Below, piece by piece: positions 56,836-64,000 of a stretch of DNA of 64,000 bases. The translations under genes were made by a program, and so were the position numbers. The notes beneath the pieces are model-generated. The model worked only from the letters and a program-made list of their open reading frames with translations, had not been told where the DNA came from and made no database searches. Numbering within the stretch: the stretch's first letter is position 1; the number at the start of each line of letters is the position of its first letter. This stretch comes from Lentilactobacillus sp. SPB1-3 (lineage in GTDB: Bacteria; Bacillota; Bacilli; Lactobacillales; Lactobacillaceae): NCBI RefSeq assembly GCF_026913205.2, contig NZ_CP168151.1, positions 744,001-808,000 on the forward strand, read 5' to 3'.

Positions 56836-57851
56836 TGACAAGCAAAATTGCAGTTTTAGGTGCAGGTTCATGGGGCAGTGTATTGGCCAGTGTATTGGAT
56901 GAAAATGGCAATGACGTTAAATTGTGGTCATATAATAAGGAACAAGTTGATCTATTTAACTCCACTCATACTAATCCCAACTATATTAAGAACCACACTT
57001 TCTCAGAGTCATTAGTTGCATATAATGATTTGGCTGAAGCAATTGACGGGGTGGAATACATCTTGTTCGTAGTTCCAACTCAAGTCACCAGATCAGTAGC
57101 TAAACAAGTTTCAGAAATTTTAGCTCGTAATAATCAAAAAGTTGGTTTGATTCATGCTTCCAAAGGAATTGAGGAAGGCACATACATGCGCTTATCCGAA
57201 GTTTTGGCGCAAGAAATCAAACCAGAAAATCGTAAATCAATTTCCGTAATTTCTGGTCCTAGTCATGCAGAAGATGCTATTCAAAAGGACATCACTTTAG
57301 TTACAGTTGCAAGCCGTAACTTAGGAGATGCTGAACGAGTACAAAACTTGTTTATGAACAGTTACTTCCGTGTTTATACCAGTGATGACGTGATCGGTGT
57401 TGAAATTGGTGCTGCATTAAAGAACATTATCGCTTTGGGAGCCGGAGCATTGAACGGCTTAGGTTACAAAGATAATGCTAAAGCAGCTTTGATGACCCGT
57501 GGCTTAGCTGAGATTTCTCGCTTGGGAACATCATTTGGTGCTAATCCATTAACCTTTATTGGATTATCAGGAGTGGGTGACATCATCGTTACTGGTACCA
57601 GTACTAATTCACGAAACTGGCGAGCAGGTAATGAGTTAGGCCAAGGTAAGTCACTTGATGAAGTTATCAAGAACATGGGAATGGTGATTGAGGGTATTTC
57701 CACTACCAAAGCTGCATACGAATTATCTAAGAAGCGTGGTGTTGATATGCCAATCACCAGTGCTATTTATCACGTTTTATATGACAACGCAGATATTAAA
57801 ACAACAATCAATCAATTAATGACTCGTGAAGGCCGTCCAGAGCTTTCATAG
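56835..57851 (+). CDS. gpsA: NAD(P)-dependent glycerol-3-phosphate dehydrogenase
   Basis: Makes sn-glycerol-3-phosphate for phospholipids and teichoic acids. 338 residues; Rossmann loop [10 protein letters not shown] (8-17), catalytic Lys region [13 protein letters not shown] and the C-terminal [14 protein letters not shown]. Shares one base with lgt. Its place beside lgt and galU groups lipid and glycan precursor genes. Confidence 0.95.
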   Translation: MTSKIAVLGAGSWGSVLASVLDENGNDVKLWSYNKEQVDLFNSTHTNPNYIKNHTFSESLVAYNDLAEAIDGVEYILFVVPTQVTRSVAKQVSEILARNNQKVGLIHASKGIEEGTYMRLSEVLAQEIKPENRKSISVISGPSHAEDAIQKDITLVTVASRNLGDAERVQNLFMNSYFRVYTSDDVIGVEIGAALKNIIALGAGALNGLGYKDNAKAALMTRGLAEISRLGTSFGANPLTFIGLSGVGDIIVTGTSTNSRNWRAGNELGQGKSLDEVIKNMGMVIEGISTTKAAYELSKKRGVDMPITSAIYHVLYDNADIKTTINQLMTREGRPELS

Positions 57852-57874
57852 GAGAATTTGGAGACGAAGAAATA

Positions 57875-58777
57875 ATGCCAAAAAAAGTTACTAAAGCCGT
57901 AATTCCTGCCGCAGGATTAGGAACCAGATTTTTACCAGAAACTAAGGCCTTACCAAAGGAAATGCTACCTATTGTAGATACCCCAACTATTCAATTTATC
58001 GTTGAGGAAGCTAAACAGTCAGGTATCAAAGATATCGTGATCGTTATCGGTAAGGGTAAACGTTCAATTGAAGATCACTTTGATTCTAATCCTGAATTGG
58101 AACAAAATTTGGAACAAAAACATAAAGACGAAATTTTGGAAACAATTCGTAAAACTAACGATATGAACATTTACTTTATTCGCCAATCACATCCTCGTGG
58201 ATTGGGTGACGCTGTTTATACCGCAAGAAGCTTTATTGGTAACGAACCATTTGTAGTTATGCTTGGTGATGACGTTATGCAAGACAAAGAGCCTTTAACT
58301 AAGCAATTAATGGACAGTTACAAAGATACTGGAGCTTCAACATTGGCCGTTAAGCGAGTTGCTCATAAAGATATTTCTAAGTATGGGGTAATTGATCCTT
58401 CTGAAGAAATCACTGATGGATTATATAACGTTAAAAAATTCGTTGAAAAGCCTAAGCCAGAAGAAGCACCATCAGACTTAGCAATTATTGGTCGTTACTT
58501 GTTTACCCCAGAAATTTTTGGCATTCTTGAACATACCAAGGCCGATGCTTCTGGTGAAGTACAATTAACCTCAGCAATTGATGAGTTAAACCAAACTCAA
58601 AGAGTTTTTGCTCATGAATTTAAGGGTGAAAGATTCGATACTGGTAACAAATTAAGTTGGTTAAAGACTAATATCACTTTTGGTTTACGCCATCCCGAAA
58701 TCTCAACTGGGCTTCGTAGTTATTTAATTGACTTAGGTAAACAATTAAGTGCAGAAAAAGATGCTGATAAAAAATAA
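57875..58777 (+). CDS. galU: UTP-glucose-1-phosphate uridylyltransferase
   Basis: Forms UDP-glucose, used in the Leloir cycle and in glycosylation of envelope polymers. 300 residues; the nucleotide loop [20 protein letters not shown] and [15 protein letters not shown] are characteristic. ATG after GGAGAATTTGGAG. Last gene of the hprK unit; there is no obvious hairpin before the trxB promoter. Confidence 0.95.
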   Translation: MPKKVTKAVIPAAGLGTRFLPETKALPKEMLPIVDTPTIQFIVEEAKQSGIKDIVIVIGKGKRSIEDHFDSNPELEQNLEQKHKDEILETIRKTNDMNIYFIRQSHPRGLGDAVYTARSFIGNEPFVVMLGDDVMQDKEPLTKQLMDSYKDTGASTLAVKRVAHKDISKYGVIDPSEEITDGLYNVKKFVEKPKPEEAPSDLAIIGRYLFTPEIFGILEHTKADASGEVQLTSAIDELNQTQRVFAHEFKGERFDTGNKLSWLKTNITFGLRHPEISTGLRSYLIDLGKQLSAEKDADKK

Positions 58778-58791
58778 TTAAAACAATTTGC

Positions 58792-58820
58792 TTTACATAC
58801 TTACCTTTTGATAGTAAATT
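58792..58820 (+). promoter_or_regulatory. trxB promoter
   Basis: TTTACA (58792-58797), 17-base spacer, TAAATT (58815-58820). Confidence 0.5.
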
Positions 58821-58851
58821 GTATGGCAGAGACTTTTAAGGAGGATCCGTT

Positions 58852-59796
58852 ATGACCAAAAGTTATGATGTTGTAGTGATTGGTGCCGGACCTGGTGGAA
58901 TGACAGCTGCACTATATGCTTCTAGAGCGAACTTGTCTGTGGCAATGATCGACAGAGGTATTTATGGTGGCCAGATGAATAATACCGCCGAGATTGAGAA
59001 CTACCCTGGTTTTAAATCAATTATGGGTCCTGATTTGGCTCAACAAATGTATGATGGTTCAATTAACTTTGGAGCAGAATACGTTTATGGAGCCGTTGAA
59101 GAGATTGTCGATAATGGTGATACCAAGACAATCAAGACTGATAGTGAAGAAATCGAAGCTAAAGTAGTCATTATCGGTACTGGTTCTGAATATAAAAAAT
59201 TAGGCGTTCCTGGTGAAAAAGAATACGGTGGCAAGGGTGTATCATACTGTGCTGTCTGTGATGGAGCGTTCTTTAAGAACAAGGATGTTGTCGTTGTTGG
59301 TGGTGGAGATTCTGCAATTGAAGAAGGTTCATACCTTTCAGGAATCGTAAATAACGTTAAGGTTATTCATCGTCGTGACACATTGCGTGCTCAAAAGATT
59401 ATTCAAGATCGTGCATTCAAAAACGAAAAGATGGATTTTGTTTGGAATACCAACGTTGTTGAAGTTCTTGGTGATGGCAGCAAGGTTACTGGTGTTAAGG
59501 TTAGAAATAACCAAACTAACGAAGAGTCTGTAGTGGAAACTTCAGGTGTTTTCATTTATGTTGGTTTGCTACCAATGACTGAACCATTCAAGAGTCTAAA
59601 CATTACTGATGTATCCGGTTGGATCATTACTAATGATAAGATGGAGACTTCGGTTCCAGGAATTTACGCAATTGGTGATGTTCGTCAAAAGGATCTTCGT
59701 CAGATCACTACTGCTGTTGGTGAAGGTGGAATTGCTGGTCAACAAGCTTTCAAGTATGTTGAAGCATTAAACTCTAAAACTCCAGTAACTGACTAA
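58852..59796 (+). CDS. trxB: thioredoxin reductase
   Basis: NADPH-dependent flavoenzyme that reduces thioredoxin and NrdH. 314 residues: FAD loop GAGPGGMTAALYASRA (11-26), redox Cys133 and Cys136 in CAVCDG, NADPH loop VVGGGDSAIEEG and the C-terminal FAD contact YAIGDVR. ATG after AAGGAGG. Probably recharges the NrdH encoded at 17.5 kb. Confidence 0.96.
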   Translation: MTKSYDVVVIGAGPGGMTAALYASRANLSVAMIDRGIYGGQMNNTAEIENYPGFKSIMGPDLAQQMYDGSINFGAEYVYGAVEEIVDNGDTKTIKTDSEEIEAKVVIIGTGSEYKKLGVPGEKEYGGKGVSYCAVCDGAFFKNKDVVVVGGGDSAIEEGSYLSGIVNNVKVIHRRDTLRAQKIIQDRAFKNEKMDFVWNTNVVEVLGDGSKVTGVKVRNNQTNEESVVETSGVFIYVGLLPMTEPFKSLNITDVSGWIITNDKMETSVPGIYAIGDVRQKDLRQITTAVGEGGIAGQQAFKYVEALNSKTPVTD

Positions 59797-59860
59797 GAAA
59801 AAAAATATAACCGAATAAATTGGCGAAAGTATGTTCGTATGGTAAAATACTTTTGTTAGT

Positions 59861-59897
59861 AAGGCTGACACAAAACATAGTTTTGCTGCAGCCTTTT
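59861..59897 (+). terminator. terminator after trxB
   Basis: AAGGCTG and CAAAAC on the left pair with GTTTTG and CAGCCTT on the right, with ACA/CTG bulges, then five Ts. Confidence 0.75.
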
Positions 59898-59958
59898 TAT
59901 TTGCGATTGGTATATTATTAATAAATCAACTGGGGTTAGCTGATTGGAGGAATGAAGT

Positions 59959-61962
59959 TTGATCGAAAGAAAAGAAGACAACAAATTTGATTTGGTTTCT
60001 CAATACAAACCAACTGGTGATCAGCCAGGTGCAATTAAAGAATTAGTTAATGGCATCGAAAGTGGTGAAAAAGCACAGATACTAATGGGGGCCACTGGGA
60101 CTGGAAAAACTTTTACGATTTCAAACGTAATTTCTCAGGTCAACAAGCCAACCCTAGTGCTATCTCATAACAAGACTTTAGCTGGTCAATTATATAGTGA
60201 GTTCAAAGAATTCTTCCCTAATAATGCGGTAGAATATTTTGTTAGTTATTATGATTATTACCAACCTGAAGCATATGTGCCATCTAGTGACACTTATATT
60301 GAAAAAGATTCTGCCATCAATGATGAAATTGATAAGCTTCGACATTCAGCAACCAGTTCGCTTCTTGAACGAAATGATGTCATCGTCGTGGCATCAGTAT
60401 CTTCTATTTTTGGTTTAGGAAGTCCAACAGAATATAGTAATCAAGTGGTTTCACTCCGAGTGGGGCAAACTTTGGAACGAGACGCACTGTTACGACAGTT
60501 AGTGTCGATTCAATTTGATCGCAACGACATTGATTTTCAACGTGGTCGGTTTAGGGTTCACGGGGACGTTGTTGAAGTATTCCCTGCGTCACGGGATGAT
60601 CATGCATTAAGAATTGAATTCTTCGGTGATGAAATCGATCGAATTCGTGAGGTCGATACATTAACTGGTGAAGTAATCGGTGATCGAGAACATGTCGCAA
60701 TCTTCCCAGCGACCCACTTCTTGACGAACGATGACATCATGAACCAAGCTTTACCAGAGATCAAAGAAGAGCTTGATGCACGAGTTAAGGAGTTTGAAGC
60801 TGAGGGTAAGTTATTGGAAGCCCAAAGATTAAAGCAACGAACAACTTATGATATTGAAATGATGAAAGAAATGGGTTATACGAGCGGAATCGAAAACTAT
60901 TCACGATTCATGGATAGACGTAAACCCGGTCAACCACCATTTACATTATTAGATTTCTTCCCTAAAGATTTCTTGTTAGTAGTTGATGAGTCTCACCAAA
61001 CTATGCCACAAGTTCGCGGGATGTATAACGGTGACCGTGCTAGAAAGCAACAATTGATCGATTATGGATTCAGATTGCCATCTGCACTAGATAACCGACC
61101 ATTACAACTTGATGAGTTTGAAAAACACGTTAACCAAGTTGTTTACATGTCAGCTACTCCTGGTCCTTATGAGATGGAACAGACTGACAAAGTCGTTCAA
61201 CAAATTATTCGACCAACTGGCTTATTGGATCCAACAATTGACGTTCGGCCAATTATGGGTCAGATGGATGACTTAGTGGGTGAGATCAATAAACGTATTG
61301 AGCGCAAGGAACGAGTCTTTGTCACTACTTTGACTAAAAAGATGGCCGAAGATTTAACTGATTATCTTAAAGATTTAGGAATTAAGGTTAAATATCTGCA
61401 TTCTGATATCAAGACGCTTGAACGAACTCAAATTATTCGTGACTTACGACTTGGTAAGTTTGACGTTCTAGTTGGTATCAATTTGTTGCGTGAAGGAATT
61501 GATGTTCCAGAAGTTTCATTGGTTGCAATCTTGGATGCTGATAAGGAAGGGTTCCTTCGTAATGAACGTTCATTGATTCAGACCATTGGTCGGGCATCTC
61601 GTAACGAACACGGAGCCGTGGTTATGTATGCTGATAGGATCACTGATTCAATGAAAGCTGCCATTGATGAGACGCAACGACGTCGAGATATTCAGATTAA
61701 GTACAATGAAGAACACGGCATTACACCACACACAATCAAGAAAGAAATTCGTGGTCTGATCACATCAACTGTTAAGACAGATGATAGCGGTGAAAAAGAT
61801 GACTTTGTTGAAAGTGATTTCCAACAAATGTCGCCTAAGGATCAAAAAGCAATGATTGCTCGACTTGAGGACGAAATGCGTAATGCCGCTAAGTCATTAG
61901 ACTTCGAACAAGCCGCCACTCTAAGAGATACCGTGATTGAATTAAAAGGCGAAATGGATTAA
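59959..61962 (+). CDS. uvrB: excinuclease ABC subunit B
   Basis: Damage-verifying helicase of nucleotide excision repair. 667 residues: Walker A GATGTGKT (44-51), the beta-hairpin region [17 protein letters not shown] box, motifs V-VI ([25 protein letters not shown]) and a C-terminal UVR motif ([20 protein letters not shown]) for UvrC contact. The start is TTG 59959 after GGAGG. It is 13 bases before uvrA. Confidence 0.97.
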   Translation: MIERKEDNKFDLVSQYKPTGDQPGAIKELVNGIESGEKAQILMGATGTGKTFTISNVISQVNKPTLVLSHNKTLAGQLYSEFKEFFPNNAVEYFVSYYDYYQPEAYVPSSDTYIEKDSAINDEIDKLRHSATSSLLERNDVIVVASVSSIFGLGSPTEYSNQVVSLRVGQTLERDALLRQLVSIQFDRNDIDFQRGRFRVHGDVVEVFPASRDDHALRIEFFGDEIDRIREVDTLTGEVIGDREHVAIFPATHFLTNDDIMNQALPEIKEELDARVKEFEAEGKLLEAQRLKQRTTYDIEMMKEMGYTSGIENYSRFMDRRKPGQPPFTLLDFFPKDFLLVVDESHQTMPQVRGMYNGDRARKQQLIDYGFRLPSALDNRPLQLDEFEKHVNQVVYMSATPGPYEMEQTDKVVQQIIRPTGLLDPTIDVRPIMGQMDDLVGEINKRIERKERVFVTTLTKKMAEDLTDYLKDLGIKVKYLHSDIKTLERTQIIRDLRLGKFDVLVGINLLREGIDVPEVSLVAILDADKEGFLRNERSLIQTIGRASRNEHGAVVMYADRITDSMKAAIDETQRRRDIQIKYNEEHGITPHTIKKEIRGLITSTVKTDDSGEKDDFVESDFQQMSPKDQKAMIARLEDEMRNAAKSLDFEQAATLRDTVIELKGEMD

Positions 61963-61975
61963 AGAGGGATATAAA

Positions 61976-64000
61976 TTGGCAAATGACAAGATAGTTATAC
62001 GTGGGGCTAGGGCCCATAATTTAAAAAATATTGATGTGTCCATCCCTAAGAATAAATTAGTCGTTATGACTGGTTTGTCAGGTTCTGGTAAAAGTTCTCT
62101 GGCGTTCGACACATTATATGCTGAAGGACAACGGCGTTATGTTGAGAGTCTCTCCTCGTACGCTCGTCAGTTCTTAGGCCAAATGGATAAACCAGATGTG
62201 GACTCAATTGATGGGCTCAGTCCAGCCATCTCTATTGACCAAAAAACCACCTCTAAGAATCCACGTTCAACAGTTGGAACGGTTACTGAAATCAATGATT
62301 ACCTTAGATTGCTCTGGGCTAGAGTCGGGACACCTATTTGTCCAAATGATGGTACTGTGATTTCTAGTCAATCTGTTGATCAGATGATTCAACAAATTAT
62401 GCAATTACCTGAACGGACTAGACTACAGATTTTTTCACCAGTTGTCCGGGGCAAAAAAGGTGAACATAAAAAGGTCTTTGAAAAAATCAAACGTGAAGGA
62501 TTCGTTCGGGTCCAAGTCGACGGCGAAAATTATGATATCGACGACGATATTGAGCTAGATAAGAACAAGCAACACGATATCAACATCATTATTGACCGAA
62601 TCGTGGTTAAAGATGGTATCAATAATCGGTTGTCTGATTCACTAGAAGCTGCACTTAGATTATCTGGTGGTTACGCGGTTGCTGACTTCTTAGGCGAACG
62701 AGATCCACTAATGTTTTCTGAACACTATGCTTGTCCAGTCTGTGGATTCACTGTGGGCGAGTTGGAACCTAGATTATTTTCTTTTAACTCACCATTGGGC
62801 GCTTGTCCTGATTGTGATGGTTTAGGGATGAAGTTGGAAGTAGATCCTGACTTGATCGTCCCAGATCAGACTAAGACATTGAACGAAGGAGCACTTGTTC
62901 CTTGGAGTTCATCTAACTCTAAGTACTATCCCAACATGTTGGAACAAGTTTGTTCCGCTGAAAAAATCGACATGGACACTCCATTCAATAAGTTATCTAA
63001 AAAAGAACGCGATTTATTATTATTCGGTTCTAAAAAATCGAAGATCTATCATTTCCACTTGAGCAGTGACTTCGGTGGTATCAGAGACGTTGACGGTCCT
63101 TTTGAAGGTGTCGTTAATAACGTCGAACGTCGTTACAACAGTACTTCAAGTGACTTTGTTCGTGGCCAATTAGGTTCATACATGACCGAATTAACTTGTG
63201 CTACTTGTCACGGTATGCGATTAAACCGTAAGGCCTTGGCCGTTAAAGTTGATGGTCGCAACATCGCTGAAATTTCTGAATTAAACGTCGGTAGAGAATT
63301 AACATTCTTCAACGAAGTTAAATTTGGCGAACAAAGCACGATGATTGCTAAACCAATCATAAAAGAAATTGGTGACCGACTGACCTTCTTGCAAAACGTT
63401 GGTTTGGATTATTTAACATTGTCTAGATCCGCCAGAACTCTTTCTGGTGGGGAAGCTCAACGAATTAGATTAGCAACTCAGATTGGTTCTAATTTGTCTG
63501 GTGTCTTGTATATCTTGGATGAACCTTCAATTGGTTTACATCAACGCGATAATGATCGATTGATCCAATCATTAAAGAACATGCGTGACCTTGGCAATAC
63601 GCTTGTCGTGGTTGAACATGATGAGGACACTATGCGGTCAGCTGATTATATCGTTGATATCGGACCAGGCGCTGGAGCCGCCGGTGGTGAAGTAATGGCC
63701 GCCGGAACACCTAAGCAAGTTGAACGTTCTAAGAAATCAATCACTGGTCAATACTTGGCCGGCAAACGATTTATTCCCGTACCAACCGAACGTCGGAGTG
63801 GTAATGGCCAATCAATTACCGTTGTCGGTGCCAGTGAGAATAACTTGAAGGACATCACGGTTGATTTTCCACTGGGAGAATTAGTCGTTGTGACTGGTGT
63901 GTCAGGTTCTGGTAAATCAACATTAGTTAATGATATTTTGAAGAAGGCATTGGCTCAAAAGATCAATCGTAATTCTGAAAAGCCCGGTTCGTATGAAGAA
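61976..64000 (+). CDS. uvrA: excinuclease ABC subunit A (cut by window end)
   Basis: ATPase that finds DNA lesions and loads UvrB. The visible 675 codons (the family is about 940-950) contain the N-terminal P-loop GLSGSGKSSLAFDT, a Cys-rich zinc module (CPVCGFTVGELE, CPDCDG), the UvrB-binding region, the signature TLSGGEAQRIRLATQIGS and the start of the second ATPase with GVSGSGKST. The start is TTG 61976 after AGAGGGAT. No stop is reached; truncation is due to the window edge only. Confidence 0.97.
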   Translation, partial: MANDKIVIRGARAHNLKNIDVSIPKNKLVVMTGLSGSGKSSLAFDTLYAEGQRRYVESLSSYARQFLGQMDKPDVDSIDGLSPAISIDQKTTSKNPRSTVGTVTEINDYLRLLWARVGTPICPNDGTVISSQSVDQMIQQIMQLPERTRLQIFSPVVRGKKGEHKKVFEKIKREGFVRVQVDGENYDIDDDIELDKNKQHDINIIIDRIVVKDGINNRLSDSLEAALRLSGGYAVADFLGERDPLMFSEHYACPVCGFTVGELEPRLFSFNSPLGACPDCDGLGMKLEVDPDLIVPDQTKTLNEGALVPWSSSNSKYYPNMLEQVCSAEKIDMDTPFNKLSKKERDLLLFGSKKSKIYHFHLSSDFGGIRDVDGPFEGVVNNVERRYNSTSSDFVRGQLGSYMTELTCATCHGMRLNRKALAVKVDGRNIAEISELNVGRELTFFNEVKFGEQSTMIAKPIIKEIGDRLTFLQNVGLDYLTLSRSARTLSGGEAQRIRLATQIGSNLSGVLYILDEPSIGLHQRDNDRLIQSLKNMRDLGNTLVVVEHDEDTMRSADYIVDIGPGAGAAGGEVMAAGTPKQVERSKKSITGQYLAGKRFIPVPTERRSGNGQSITVVGASENNLKDITVDFPLGELVVVTGVSGSGKSTLVNDILKKALAQKINRNSEKPGSYEE

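Overview
The window is a conserved chromosomal stretch of a low-GC Gram-positive bacterium, almost certainly a member of the Lactobacillaceae. Evidence for this is the gene order (nusG-rplKA-rplJL; dnaX-ybaB-recR-yaaL-tmk-darA-holB-yabA-rsmI; tsaB-rimI-tsaD-ydiF-rex-groESL; comFA-comFC-hpf-secA-prfB; hprK-lgt-gpsA-galU-trxB-uvrBA), a short SRP RNA, a Leloir galactose operon with a type II galT, a D-lactate-dehydrogenase-type enzyme and frequent TTG/GTG starts. The genus cannot be fixed from sequence alone; something near Companilactobacillus is a guess.

Layout. 1-3.95 kb: nusG, an inserted alpha/beta hydrolase, then rplK-rplA with two L1-type mRNA sites and rplJ-rplL behind an L10 leader. 4.0-6.6 kb: mprF. 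6.8-9.0 kb: an AT-rich accessory island with a secreted protein, a polytopic membrane protein and three tandem, mutually related single-TM proteins, the middle one broken by an in-frame TAA. 9.4-13.1 kb: galK-galE-galT. 13.2-17.7 kb: D-2-hydroxyacid dehydrogenase and, convergent, nrdHEF. 17.85-28.8 kb: rsmC-like, tadA, SRP RNA, the DNA polymerase/recombination cluster, rsmI, an acyl-ACP thioesterase and the tRNA t6A genes. 28.8-33.7 kb: ydiF (minus), rex, groESL with CIRCE. 33.9-39.1 kb: kimA, lrgAB (minus), tagO, yigZ (minus). 39.2-45.7 kb: comFA (apparently without an ATG/GTG/TTG start), comFC, hpf, secA and prfB with its programmed +1 frameshift. 45.8-54.1 kb: a MinJ-like PDZ protein, phoPR and pstS-C-A-B-B-phoU behind a Pho box. 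54.2-64 kb: yvlC-yvlD-hprK-lgt-gpsA-galU-trxB and uvrB-uvrA; uvrA runs off the window end.

How it fits together. Several regulators sit beside or near their targets: PhoPR before pst; Rex before groESL; HPr kinase near the galactose genes' metabolic partner galU; DarA (c-di-AMP receptor) and KimA (a c-di-AMP-controlled K+ importer in Bacillus). Envelope functions recur: MprF, TagO, LrgAB, Lgt, a PspC protein, SecA. Strong hairpin terminators, several usable in both directions, separate almost every transcription unit.

The window is mostly core genome. I see no CRISPR array, insertion sequence, prophage, tRNA or rRNA. The least explained part is the 6.8-9.0 kb island with its tandem small-membrane-protein family; the other unusual points are the comFA start, the doubled L1 site and the PstS without a lipobox.
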